Made by a program: the position numbers and the translations under genes. From Leucocoprinus leucothites (Eukaryota > Basidiomycota > Agaricomycetes > Agaricales > Agaricaceae), in assembly GCA_013368445.1 (NCBI GenBank), contig JAACJO010000007.1, positions 1,364,001-1,428,000 of the forward strand: a DNA stretch of 64,000 nucleotides, written 5' to 3'. Shown one piece after another: positions 11,983 to 24,051 of this stretch. The notes beneath the pieces were generated by a model. That model ran no database searches and was not told the DNA's origin. It was given only the letters and a program-made list of their open reading frames with translations. The stretch's first letter is position 1. Each line of letters opens with the position of its first letter.

Positions 11983-13000
11983 TTACAGGACCGTCCAAGC
12001 ACCAAACGCTGTTGCTCCTGCTACAATTAACAGCGACTTCGTCGCTATCGTTGTAGGTAGGATATCAAACGGTCTCAGAATCCCTGCATCGTTATGTTTC
12101 GTTCTAATCGGAATTAGACCGCTTGCTCGTCGGAAGTAGTATGAGCAACTCACGAAGGAGACACCGAAGCTGTAGTGGCAGTTGTCCCAGCGGATGTCCC
12201 AGCAACTGTTGGTGAAGCAGTACTTGTGCTGACAGTTACGACCGTGCTCGTGCTCGTTGGGGTTGGTTCGGCGGTGGGAGTCGCGGGCAGCTGTTCGTTT
12301 CCAAGAGACACGGTCGTATTCTGGCCATCTTGCGCGATGATTATTCCTGAGCCGCTCGGAATGGGGTAGATCGTCATAACTGACCCGTCAGCAGCTGTTT
12401 GGTTCATCTTAGTTATTTTCGAAAACGCTAGTCTAGTCAGGAAAGCCTAAAGGACTTACAGCTCACGGTGGTTGCGGGAGGAGTCGAGTCAGGAGCACCG
12501 TCCTCCGGGACAATTTGTCCGAACTTCTGGAAGACTAGGGAAAAGTAAATACCAAGTCTAGGTTGAAACTAGGACTACTTACTGATCTCTTTCTTATGAT
12601 TAATCTCTTCGATCAAAGCACTCTGAAGGTCGCTTCCATCTGTTGCTAATTCGCACAGAAATCTGCGTCAACAAAGCATTTCAGTCCTCAGGCGAAATAG
12701 CTTACTAGCAGGGACAGCAGCCCTCAGCAAATCATAATCGTTGAGCAATTTTCCCAGTGTCTCGGTGCTCTCTTCATCAGTCGGAGTTTCATCATCCTCC
12801 CTTGCGAACTTGAACTTCCTAGCATCTTGACCTCCATGTTCACCACCTTCGTGGCGACGTTCTAGAGTAGGCGCGGCACCGACAAAGACTCCGATGCTAC
12901 TACCTGAACCACTGACCGAACTAAATCCAAGCCCGTCGAGCAAGTGCGCGAAAGCAGCCAAAGCGAGGATACAAGTGCTCAATCTTGTGAACATAACCAT
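11983..13000 (-). CDS. Secreted S/T-rich protein with GPI-like C-terminus
   Basis: I recognise no enzymatic domain. The N-terminus is a signal peptide (MVMFTRLSTCILALAAFAHLL), with a possible alternative ATG two codons in. A Gly/Ser stretch and a charged acidic stretch (REDDETPTDEESTE) follow, then about 50 residues predicted helical (LLNDYDLLRAAVPA, SDLQSALIEEINHKKEI, FQKFGQIVPEDGAPD). After MNQTAADGSVMTIYPIP comes a Thr/Ser-rich region that looks heavily O-glycosylated. The last exon (acceptor GATTAG just after position 12120 on this strand) adds a hydrophobic tail, SLLIVAGATAFGAWTVL, as expected for a GPI signal or membrane tail. Four introns restore the frame. It is probably cell-wall or surface attached; a simple secreted protein is the alternative. 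Confidence 0.75.
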
Positions 13001-15041
13001 TTCTGTTTCACTTTGAAGTCGTTTCTTTTATTCTCTTTTTTTCAGGAAAAGTGCTGAGGTTCCTCCAGGGAATTCAAAGAGACAGTGAGCCTTCGTTCAA
13101 CGAGGGGACTTGGAGCTAGACTGCACAGCAGTCTGGGGAGGGGAACGGACAGGGGACGAGAGATGGGCGATCAACGCTACGCTGGCCAGAGCGATGAGAG
13201 TGCCATCTTGACCAGCCATTGCTTTATACTTCTATGCGCTTTGTCTCCTACGGGTACTGGGACATAAATTCGAGGTTTGAATGTGATGATGGTAGTTACT
13301 GTGTCAGTGGGCTACCGCCGGTGAAACGCTGGTGAAGAGGGTTCACTAGGGTACAGTAGGGTCGCATGATGGTCTTACTGATGCGACTGAGTGAATAGAT
13401 GATGGGAGCATCGATACTCGACGGCGACTGTATCACATTTGGTTTTAGCGGTTAAGCGCTATGTGTTCAGGCGTGCTTGCGCTGTGGTGTAAAATCTTAC
13501 CGCTGGACATGGCGAATACAAGAAAAAAGTGAAAATCAGAGGTCAACAACTTGAAGCACCCAAACTTCCCACCAGGCTTAAAAGCGATCACTCCATTCCT
13601 ACATCAATGCATCATCACTCTCTGAGCCAGCGTCAGTCTCTGATCCGTTTGGTTTTGTTATCGAGTGCTACTTAGTCGCCGCCGTTTTCGAATAATTTTG
13701 GCTCAAACGTTATACTCGAAGGATTTCGGGGTTAGTTTCGAACTCCCAAAGACCGATGAGTGTTTGGGTATTTTGCACTTACCCTCGTACTGGACTGGCA
13801 AATGTGAACTGCCGATTGCTGAGCGCTGACTGTGAGCAACCACCAGTCGACATCTTGATAATGGTCGCTTCTCATAGTCAGCCCGAAAGGTACGTCATGC
13901 ACAGGACCCTTCGAGATGTCGAACAGTCAAAGTCACTGTACAGTGCTGCTGCGTAGGAACAGCGAGCAATATGGTCAAAATAGACGCTCGACGAGCCGCT
14001 GACAAGCCACCACACAAAGCATTTTCTCTGGCCAAACACGAAAGCCTCTCGGTGTCGCACCAATCCGATGGAAGATGTACTGAGTAGTGGGAGTCCCTCA
14101 AGGGTTCTATCTATCGTTGACGCAGACGTTAGGTCCGGCCAACCTCCTTAACACAGTAGGCTCGTAGGTTCGCGAGTCGGACCAGTCCTCAGGCCTCAGG
14201 AACCTTTCACTAATCCACGGTAGCTCACGCCCCACTTGCAACATTTCGAATTAATCAGAATGACGTTGGGTTCTATCAAACAATTTTTGTGGATCTATGA
14301 GCTCATAGTCAGAATGACGTTTATACCGGGGGCTATACGTACCGTATACTGCTCAATACTTCGAGTCGAAGCAATCGCTCTATGGACGGTTTTGTAGTGC
14401 AAGTGCGTGGACAGGCTTTTTTCTAAACTGATAGAACCAGTGCCACTAGCATTCATTAGTCTAAACATCAAACAATTCCCTCACCACAGTGCACAGGTCT
14501 GTGTGCTCAGTCAACCTCTTTCGAGCTCATTCACACATATGACGGCACTACATTTATTTGAACCTGCGAGCCTGTCTTGCTCTTGTGAAGAGCAATATCG
14601 TCTACCATGACAACCCACATCTCTCCACGTCTGCTCCACGCTAGAAGCACTGATGGATGGTGACAATTTCAACATGATTAGGAATAATTTGGTAGGGCAT
14701 GGTGGAGGATGGATCATCATGTGGTAGCTCGAAATTTCAAGACAGGGTGGAAGAGGATTTAGAGCTTAAGCGAGTCAAGAGGTGTGAGCATGCATCTTTC
14801 ATTTTGCGAGTGATACATTTACTCTAAGTAATATCCAATAAAACAGTCCGATGTGCAAAATATTATAAATGTAGCACATTAGATTTAAGTTAATGCACCG
14901 GTCCAAAGGTTGAAGCCGAATAGGTAGATGGGGTATAGACCTAGGGTGAATAGAAAGGAACGAAAAAATGTCGATTGTTCGTCCAGTCGGTGTGTGATCT
15001 GAAGCCGAAGCCCAGAAACGCCACAGAACTTAACATCTGAA
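13001..15041. other. Gene-poor stretch, 2.0 kb
   Basis: The longest stretch without a supportable gene in the first half of the window. A 40-codon ATG frame on the minus strand (13097-13219) lies just upstream of the secreted gene ending at 13000 and begins with a hydrophobic stretch (TLIALASVALIAHL). It could be an upstream ORF in that leader. I found no tRNA, repeat or transposon signature. Confidence 0.45.
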
Positions 15042-15748
15042 TCAGAGTGTAATAACGGCGCCGAGCAATGCGCTGCCCAGTATTGTCACCATTCCGACGA
15101 TAGCGGGTGATGCTACCGTACCAGCCTGCATGCCAGTAGCAGCATTGCTGTTGGAAGGTAGGACGGCTGCAGTCGCGACAGTGTAGACGGAGCCAAAGGC
15201 AGATGTGACGGAACCTGAGTCGGCGAGTGTCAGGGCTTGTCCGCCCGCGCTGCTGATGACAGTGAATGCGTGGCCAGCGGCAGCTACATAAATAAGTGGT
15301 AAGATACAGGTGAATGACGAAAGACGGCTGGAAAGAACGGACAAGTAACTTGGGTCAAAATAGAACCGCCTACTCCTCCAACTGCACTTGTGACTTGGGA
15401 GGCAACACCGCCGGCAGCCGAGGTAGCGTCAGTGAAGAGGGATCCACCTATGCAGATAAGCGAAGATGATGGTGAGTCGATGCGAGCCGAGAAGGAACAG
15501 TATGTAGAAGTACATACCAGCACCGGTGAGAGAGTTGAAGGCATCACCAACTAGGTAGAATTAAACCATATTTAGCCATCCAAGAAATCTTGGTCTCGGG
15601 GAGAACGTGCGAGCGTACTATTTTGGCGAGCATTCAGCTCTGCTTCGGGAGCTGGTGTGGGTGCGGGTGCGGGAACGGGATTCGGGGAGGCAGCCGCAAG
15701 GGAGGCAGCTGAAGCGAGGAGGGCAGCAAGGAAGTACTTGGGGAACAT
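15042..15748 (-). CDS. Small secreted Ala/Gly/Ser-rich protein, possible GPI anchor
   Basis: No known domain. The start is the ATG of MFPKYFLAALLASAASLAAA, a strong signal peptide; an upstream in-frame ATG would only lengthen the leader. A Pro/Ala-rich spacer (PNPVPAPAPTPAPEAE) follows. Short exons then give IGDAFNSLTGAGGSLF, DATSAAGGVASQVTSAVGG and VGGSILTQVTS. The last exon, AAGHAFTVISSAGGQAL..., ends in a hydrophobic tail (PAIVGMVTILGSALLGAVITL) with no charged residue after it, which is typical of a GPI signal. Four exons join in frame; one donor is GTCCGT. It is likely a small cell-surface protein and shares a 241-bp divergent promoter with RPE1. Confidence 0.75.
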
Positions 15749-15989
15749 AGCGATAATACAATAAGTAAAGGATGAAGGGAGGGAGAGCGAAGGAAAGAAA
15801 ATTATCTGGAGGTAAGTTGGAATTTGCAAAGGGTTTTTATATGTAGCTTGAGCATGATTTTACTGCGCATTGAGCCTGTGTCGCGAAGGCAGTGCAGATC
15901 GGAAGCGATGCCATCATGGAGCCTGAATGAATTACGTAAGTGAAGTGGAAATATTAATGGAGCGCTTTCAGCGCGTTTACAACCTCACA
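15749..15989. promoter_or_regulatory. Divergent promoter, secreted protein / RPE1
   Basis: 241 bp between the start codons of two divergently transcribed genes. The leader of the secreted gene is purine-rich on the plus strand. I see no motif I can name with confidence. Confidence 0.4.
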
Positions 15990-17217
15990 ATGCCACGCGC
16001 AATCATAGCTCCCTCTGTCCTCGCCTCCGACTTTGGTCAACTCACTGCAGAATGCAAACGTATGATTAAGAACGGTGCTGAATGGCTACACATGGGTATG
16101 TCTTCCCAGCAGACCCTCTGATCTATTACCGCTCATGTTGCCCTAGACGTCATGGACGGGTGATTCTAACCAGTGCTTCGATCCCTTCACTTTTACTCAC
16201 ATTTTTCCGCGCAGCCATTTTGTACCAAACATCACCATGGGTGAGTCCATCTTCGATCGATCTTCGCTGCCCAAATATGCTAATCCCTATTTTGCCCTCC
16301 AACAGGCGCCCCCATCCTCTCTTGCGTCCGAAAGGGCGTTCCAGGTATCTTCATGGACTGCCACATGATGGTATCCGAACCTGAAAAGGCCAGTTTCATC
16401 TCCACAACCTAATTACACTACAATGAAGTAGCTGAGACGATTGCGACGACACTAGTGGGTAGATGATATCGCCGACGCAGGAGGTGCCCTCTACTGCTTT
16501 CACTACGAAGCAACATGTACGTCCTACTACTTCAACCTGCCTCCTCTCTCGCTAGAGGGGGAGAGCAAGGGAAAAACTGGAATCAAGGAATCTTCGTAAC
16601 TAACCGGCCCGCCTCTCACCCACCTGTAGCCGACCCCCTCTCCCTCATCAATACCATCCACCGTCGGGGTATGCGTGCCGGCATAGCCATTTCACCCGAT
16701 ACACCCTCGACAGTTATCACAGACGAAATAGGTTCTGTAGCTGACATGCTCCTCGTCATGACCGTATATCCAGGTGCGTCAGTCCTATGTCACTTTCTAC
16801 CCTTATCAAGATCCACTAATTACTCCGTTCGTACATTCTCATTACACTCGGATTCTATAAATAGGTCGAGGCGGTCAGAAGTTCTTGGACCGGTGTGTTC
16901 CCAAGGTGGCTGAGCTCCGCCAACGTTTCCCCGATAAAGATATTGAAGTCGATGGCGGTGTTGGTCCCAAGACAATTGATATCTGCGCAAATGCTGGTTA
17001 GTCTATGCTTTTGAATTACTTTATGTTCAATGTCTAAACACGCCTCAACTGCGCTTTCAAACCACTAGGTTCGAATGTTATAGTTGCGGGTACAGCCATC
17101 TTTGGTGCCGAGAATCCAGAGCAAGTAATCACCACCCTCAAATCCGCAGTCAACACTGCTCAGGCCAAGTTTGCCGCAAGAGGGGCAAACGGTACGAGTG
17201 GTAAATCCATAGACTGA
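15990..17217 (+). CDS. RPE1: Ribulose-phosphate 3-epimerase
   Basis: Cytosolic TIM-barrel enzyme of the non-oxidative pentose phosphate pathway, interconverting ribulose 5-phosphate and xylulose 5-phosphate. The start [18 protein letters not shown] is the usual first strand. Spliced exons give [19 protein letters not shown], with the metal-binding Asp/His region; [54 protein letters not shown], the phosphate-binding loop; [13 protein letters not shown], with the second catalytic Asp; and [12 protein letters not shown]. Six or so introns give about 250 residues, slightly long for the family because of a C-terminal extension ([16 protein letters not shown]). I see no missing catalytic residue. 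Confidence 0.95.
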
Positions 17218-17701
17218 CTCTCCCGAGTGTAATCATGAATCGGCCATTTAGTGACTTCGCATATGAATATACCACCTCCCCGGATCTCCTAATAACCATA
17301 CATGCCCAAGCAAAGGAAAGCAAAAACGAACTTGAAACACAGACACTGGGCGTTGAAAGTTGTGATGAATTACACAAAGCGAGATAATCATATTTTGATG
17401 AGGATGAGTGATGATAGCGACGATGATGATACGGACAATGGGGCATTAATATCATGGGTTTAACATACTCTAGGAGCACGTCAGTAACTAGTAATGTAAT
17501 ACAGTCGTGAAGGTTAAGTGTCATGACAATGGTAAAGAAAGAGGCTACCAACTAATCCCTATCCGTCCAAATCCAAGAATATAAATATTTTTAAAAAGCG
17601 GACAGTCCAAAATTCGACAAGAGAATAAAGAGAATTATAGCGGGAATACTCTGAATAGAGAAAATAGATAATCTGCAATAACCTCCCGCGAAAAAAAAAG
17701 G
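17218..17701. other. Convergent 3' flanks of RPE1 and GT32
   Basis: About 480 bp between two convergent stop codons, AT-rich toward 17700. It should hold both 3' UTRs. No gene is seen. Confidence 0.5.
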
Positions 17702-20209
17702 TTACCACTGCAGCCACTCTCCGTACATGTTCGGTCTCTCTCCACGAATATACGACTCGAACGTTCGCTTCAACACTGTTGCCCAGTCTAAATCACGTCG
17801 GTCTTGGTCCACGGTATCTTCTTCTTTCGCCGCAGCTCTACCTCTATCCCCGCGTAAAGCTGTACGAACCTTCCGTTCTCCCTCGGCAAATTTAGGACCG
17901 AGGTCAGGCCAATTACGTGCAGGGTCAAATGGTTTCCACCTAGAAATAAAATATTAGTAGCTATTTCAGCAATAGCGTAAATCAGAGGCGCACCAGAAAT
18001 TATGAAAGTGGTAAGAATATGCGCCTCTAAAGAAACCTTCAAATCCGAGAGCTTGCGGAGCAGCACTTTCGGATATAGGTGTGTCGAAGAACTGCTCGAA
18101 GCTACAAATACAGAATATCAGCACTTGGAATCTAGTAGTGCAAGTACGAAAAAAGCTTACTTGCTGAAGTATGGCTGGGGTGGTCTCGACAGTTGATAGC
18201 CCTCGGTATTCAACCACGCAGAATCGAATAGCGCATCTGGCAACATCAACAAGAGTCCCTCCAAATACGCCTCCCTCAGATACACCGACATCGTCATAGG
18301 ATGGAAGTCCAAGTTATTCTTCAGCGCAGTCCTAAACAAAAACTTGCCCAGCGCCGAGTTCTTGTTGAGCTTCAGCACCGCGGTGTTGTACCTCGGTAGT
18401 CTAGACCAGCGATATGCAAAGGCTCCTCTCCAGCCCCACATATCTTCCCAATCCCGAAGGAAAAGCGTGTCGGCGTCGAGGTAAATCCCGCCATAGCGAT
18501 GACACAGGATGAACCGCGCCAAATCCGAGAGAATGACCGAGAGCCGGTCATAGGTGGATGCTGATTTGGATCCCGCGCGTTGAGTGATCTCATTGGGGGT
18601 TGTCTCCGTCCCATTCTCTCCGTCAGTACCAGGAGTGGGAACGGATCTTTTGCCCACATTAATCACATTCCCACCTGAATTGAATAAGTCTTTCGAACGC
18701 CATTCATCCCTCAGCTCGGGTACGCCGTCGAGTTGTTCCGTGGTATTCCACATTTTGAATTCAACGATACCCTTGAACCTTTCATGTAAGAATGGAGCTG
18801 CCCAAGGATTTGACCGCAACTGGGCAAACATATCACTCTCCGCATTGGGGTTCGGTACGGAAGCTGCGGGACCCGGATTAATCCACATCCAAAACTGCGG
18901 TCTACATCCGGCATTTTCTGGCCAATGTTTCAGATGGAGTCCCGTATTCTGAGTGAACAGGAAGCTGAGGACAGCAAGATACGGTTTATCTGTGAAGGGC
19001 CCTGTCCAAAACATATGGAATACGCGGGGATTATCCGGATCGCACGGATGCGGTAATGATGCGTAGGGCTTGTATTTGTCGGGTGGTCGGAGATCTATGG
19101 GTGAGTTTTCGGTCTTGATATCCCGTCGCTTCAAAAGTCCACTATCGGGGTCGGAAGCATCGTAACTCTGGGTATGATCAGCTTTGTCGGCGGTAACGGC
19201 AGCGAAGAGGTCTTCCTCATCCTCTGCATGCCGACGGACATGTGAATGCGCGGTGACGTTTTCAGCTTTCTCGACGTAGATGTATTTCCAGTCGTCCAGC
19301 TTTCCTCTCCGCAATCGTTTGCCGTTATCCAGCCCTGCGCCTACACGTAAGACTTCCAGGCAGTCCCTAACAAACTAGGAGAATGATTAGCTGTTAAGTT
19401 CCCTCGGGTTGCAATAATGGCTCAAAACACACTTTTTTCTTCGAGAAGTCGCAATGTTCCATGACAATGTCCAAATCTGCCACGCTACCTGGGACAGGCC
19501 GTGGAGGATACGCGACATTAGGAGGTTGACTTTGAAGATCGAGGTATATTCGTTCTGGGCCACGTCCGCGCGTAGTTGTAACAAACTCTGTAGCTTCTTC
19601 AGTGAGTGGTGAGGGTATAATGGTTTTCTTTGGGGGTAGCGCAGGGTTTGTAATCGTATCCTTGAATCGTATCTGTTCAGGGACTATGAATAGCAATGAG
19701 CTCCCTCGAATAGCTCGAAAATGTCCGAAAGGCCTGTCAAACTGCAAAAATGACGCACTTGCTTTCCGACTGGGATAATGTCCACTTGCAATCTCCCATT
19801 TCCATATTCGTTGCAGGTCTGCTCGCCCGTACACTAGTGTCCGTGCATCCTTGGACAGGGGCCATTGCTTTGCGTGTGTTCCGAATCGTCTTGCCAGCGC
19901 GAACACGAAAAAGAATGCCAGTATCAAAGACATTGCGAGCATTAGACAACCACGCTTCCTCCCAAAGCGCGAGGTTGCGATGTCATGGAGCCTACGTGGG
20001 TTGAGGATGAATACTCGAACTGGACGGCGAAGAAAGGGTACGGGGATTGTGAGTCGGAGCCACCAGGGTGTGTAATGAGCGTGTAGGGCGAGTTTCTCCT
20101 GGACTGCGGAGGAGCCGTTGGCGAAGACGGGTAGACTGTTGTTGGTTGCTCGACGACCGCGCTGGACGCGAGTACGGTTGGGAAGGTAGGCAGAAAAGGA
20201 GGAGGACAT
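17702..20209 (-). CDS. Glycosyltransferase family 32, type II membrane protein
   Basis: Golgi-type sugar transferase with the Gly_transf_sug (DXD) fold. A basic N-terminus starts at MSSSFSAYLPNRTRVQRGRR, and a single membrane anchor (CLMLAMSLILAFFFVFALA, about residues 110-130) precedes a long stem. The catalytic part reads FHMFWTGPFTDKPYLAVLSF, then the Mn2+/nucleotide-sugar motif GGIYLDADTLFLRDW (D-A-D), and RLPRYNTAVLKLNKNS. The last exons carry FRGAYSYHFHNFW, WKPFDPARNWPDLGP and a C-terminus ending MYGEWLQW. Family knowledge suggests mannosyl or related transfer onto glycans or lipids; donor and acceptor cannot be read from sequence. It lies downstream of pyruvate kinase on the same strand, without visible co-regulation. 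Confidence 0.85.
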
Positions 20210-20526
20210 GGCCTGGGTCGGCGCAGGTCGATAGCTGACAGCGACACCAGCGCCACCAGGGAGAAGAAAACCTAAAGGTTGGTGGTCTGAGTGCACAAGG
20301 CGCGGTAATGGTATCAACAACGCCGTCAACCCCAAATTTCTGCCGTGGGAAGCTTGTGATCGTACGAGCGTTCTCGCTTCGCGACTTCCATCACCATCTC
20401 ATGGGGCTCAGGTATTGAAGTCAAAGAAATGTGTTCTATCAACATGTACATGTGCAGGCCAAAAGACAACAAGCAGAGATACACTAGTTTAACTTTTCGT
20501 GCTAATATATAGAGGTAACGAGGGAT

Positions 20527-22729
20527 TTAAAGAGCGCCAAGCGGCTGAATCTCAAGATCGGCTGGGTCGGTCGGCACAGTCAGAATACGAAGCGTATTTG
20601 TATGGCCAAGGCCGCCTTTCCAGCCTTGCACAGCAATGATGGTTGCACCAGGGTTGATCAAATTGAGTGCCAGAGCGTTGCGAAGACCAAAACGGATGCG
20701 GTTATCAACGTCAGTCTGCCACTGGTGAATCTGCACACCACGGGGCTCCGGGTACCAGAAAGGATAGCAGCCACGGTGTAAATGAATTTGCCTTGCTGTC
20801 TGCTCATTGCGAGTGACTGTACACAAGGCTTCAGCTATCTCATCATACAAGATCAGGAGATGAACTCACCAGTGATGATAGGGATCTTGGGGCGGTACTT
20901 GGAAACAAGACGCGCGGTGTTTCCACTCGTCGAGAGAACGAGAAGAGCCTTGGCATCCTGTTCAGCAGCAGCGGCAACAGCGGCAATGGCAACAGTCTCA
21001 GATGTCTCTGTTGGGCGGGCCTGGATACCACGTAGATCATCGTATAGAGGAGGATAGCAGATGGCTGACTCGGCAAGTAAGCAGGTCTCAGCCATCATCA
21101 GAACTGTACGCTTGTTAGGATATAAATACAATAATGATCAAGCAAAGCGCATACCGGACTGGATGGGGTACGATCCCTTAGCGGTCTCACCAGACAACAT
21201 GACACAGTCAGCACCATCGAGGACAGCATTGGCGACGTCGCTGACTTCAGCACGAGTTGGACGAGGATTGTACTGAGGGAGAGATATCGGTAAAAGCAAA
21301 CAAACATTGGGTCAGATTTGCTTACGGTCATGGACTCGAGCATTTGTGTGGCGACAATGACCGGCTTGCCGACTATGTTACACTTGGCAATCATCATTTT
21401 TTGGGCAAGGAAGACCTGGCTAGCGGGAATTTCGATACCCAAGTCACCTCGAGCAACCATAACACCATCACACTCCTTGAGAATCTCGTCAAAGTTGCTA
21501 ACGCCCTGCTCATTTTCAATCTTGACGATAATCTTGACTGAAGCACCATCAGGGCCAAGGACTTCACGAATCTGCTTGACATCTTCACCACGGCGGATAA
21601 AGGACGCAAAAACCATGTCAACACCATTTTTAACACCAAATCGGAGGTCAGCCTTGTCCTTCTCAGAAAGAGCGGGGAGATCCACATCGGTCTTGGGTAA
21701 GTTAACACCCTTGCGAGAAGAGATGTTGCCGTTGTTTATAGCACGAACGTGGACGTTGGTGCCATCAATAGAGAGGACGAGAAGGGAGAGGATGCCTTAA
21801 AAACAATCAGAAATACACCGTCAATGACTCGACAGATATACGCACCATCGTCAACGTAGATCAGCTTCCCAGGGGCAGTGACCTTAGGAAGGTTGGCCTA
21901 TACAAAGTCAATTCGTGCTCATAGGTCCCGTAAAGAAATTAATTACATAGTCCACGAACATGTAGCGATCATCAGAGAGCTCACTGTGCTTCGGGTCAGT
22001 GGTGACGATGAACTCATGACCAGCAGTGATAGGATACTGATGAAATTAATGAGCGCTCAGGAGCAACTAATTTCCGGACACTAGTAGCGTACATCTTTGC
22101 CGTCCCTGGTCAGTCCAGTGCGAATTTCTGGGCCTTTCTACAGAACACCTCGCAGTTCAGTGTGGGTGTTCGGGTATGAAAATAGTCTCAACACTCACGG
22201 TGTCCAGAGCAATAGCCACGGGACGCCCATTTGGCTCATCTGGGAGAGTAGCGTATTGAGCTCAAGCGAGAAAAGGGGCGAGACAGATCCGAAAAATGTA
22301 CCTGCAACCATTTTCCTGGTGTTATCGATGACGCTCTGGTGATACTCATACGATCCATGCGAAAAGTTCATGCGAACTGTGCCAGGCTATCAGATGAGGT
22401 CCTCCCACAAGTTTTGTATGAGCATATAAACGAACCAATATTGACACCAGCGCGACGGAGCTCTGCGAGTTTCTCGGGCGTGTTGACCTTGGGACCTACA
22501 AAGCGCTCAATAGGCGCACATGGAGATAAGAGCTTTCTTGCTCACCAATGGTCGCGATAATCGAGGTCTACACAAATTTTCATAAGCACTATGCATACGC
22601 AGTAAAAAACACGCGTTCCTAACTAACCTTACGGAAGTACTTGGTGGACTCGGTAGGGACGGGAGCGTCAGAGACATTGAGGGTGGAGTTCCACTCGATT
22701 TGAGAACGGACGCCGTCGACGGGATACAT
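20527..22729 (-). CDS. PYK1: Pyruvate kinase
   Basis: Cytosolic glycolytic enzyme converting phosphoenolpyruvate and ADP to pyruvate and ATP. The first exon encodes [20 protein letters not shown] and TESTKYFRK. Further exons give the [17 protein letters not shown] signature and [36 protein letters not shown] active-site sequence is present (here [16 protein letters not shown]), then [13 protein letters not shown] and [17 protein letters not shown] with [12 protein letters not shown]. The C domain has [23 protein letters not shown], and the protein ends LEIQPLGAL with TAA. It is unusually intron-rich, with about ten introns. Length is about 530 residues, as expected. I did not check every residue of the allosteric site. 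Confidence 0.95.
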
Positions 22730-24051
22730 GATAGTTCAGGAGGAGAAGGATAAAGAAGAAGGGCAAGTTCGAAAACTTATATGAGTGGGCTTAATAAAGC
22801 GGAGCTAGAGAGGATGGAATGATGTCGGGGGAACAGGTTGCTGGAGTTTTTAGGTTATCGATAACAACTTTTGTAGGTAATGTTTGCACGCCACCCAGCC
22901 CACGTCAGCCAGATGGGCCATCGTCGATTGCAAATCTACACCCCAAACACAATGTTTTTCCTTTTCGTACGCGCTTTGGAACATTCAAAGGTCCCGGTTC
23001 CACGATTCGCGAAAGAACCCCGGTGGCCACTTGATGCTCTGCCATCATCAATCCGCGATGGGATCTTTCGTGATGGATCAGGGCGCTTGTCTCCGTGGCT
23101 CTCAAACAGCTCATTCATCTTTTCCGGCTCGGGTTTCAAGCCCCTCTCTACGCTTTCGGCAATGATGTTCGCTATTACCACTAAAAACAAGGCTCCTGCA
23201 TCGATGTAGAGGGCTGAAATATCTAGAAAAAACTTGTCTCTAATGCCCGATCAAAAACGACACTCGGCCCTGGTTCCGTGATCTTGATGGAGTTTGTCTT
23301 GAGTCCCGCTCGGGTTCTCTGTTAAATTATTGTTTATTCTGGACTGTTCCTGTGGACATTCATTCACCCCTCAATCTTTCCTTTGCTACCGTCAATCTTG
23401 AACCATCAAGACAGGCCGGTCCCGAGGCTTCCGCCGTGAACAACCTTGTGAAGCGAACGTTGGTAATGGCCATATGGTCATAATCTATTCTAATAGAACC
23501 ATACATGATATATTGATACCCCAGGACCTTGCGAACGTGGTCCACTTGAGATCAAATGAACATCTCGTTTGCCGAAATACTCAACGCCCAAGAATCGATC
23601 GCCTAACCCCAGCAAACCAGAATATGGGGTTACAGCCTATCGTCGTCCATGCACAAGGAATTGCTTTGGCGTTATATTAACGGTGGGCTTCACACCGAAT
23701 GCTCAGCCTTCAGCAGTCAAGATATCCTCTGGTGGGTCGAGCTTTCAAGCTTCAATGCATGTATTCATTCCTCATCAATTCAGCTTCAGCCCCAACTGTC
23801 ATGGCGTTGTGATACTCCACCTTATACACCGTCGGCGGTGCAGTCACCCCGGACAGAGTTCAAGAGTCTGGGCTTTTCGGGCCACCACCCGTCACCAGAC
23901 ACTGCCACTATTCCTTGGCCGGGAGACTTTGACGTCTGAAGCCAGGTGATTGATTCGAAAGCACGAGTCACGCACTATCATTGCCTGACTTTTAGTGAAG
24001 GGTGGGGGGAGCTCACCTATACTCTCTTTTACATTGCTCTTGGATTTAGCA
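22730..24051. other. Divergent intergene, pyruvate kinase / RBR ligase
   Basis: 1.3 kb with no supportable gene. The proximal 150 bp upstream of pyruvate kinase should be its promoter. Several 60-130 codon frames overlap each other here, but none has a recognisable domain or splice continuity. Confidence 0.45.

Noticed and set aside
20210..20335. Longer N-terminus for the GT32 protein
   Set aside because: The extension starts at TTG and is not anchor-like. The ATG at 20209 leaves a normal basic tail before the membrane segment.
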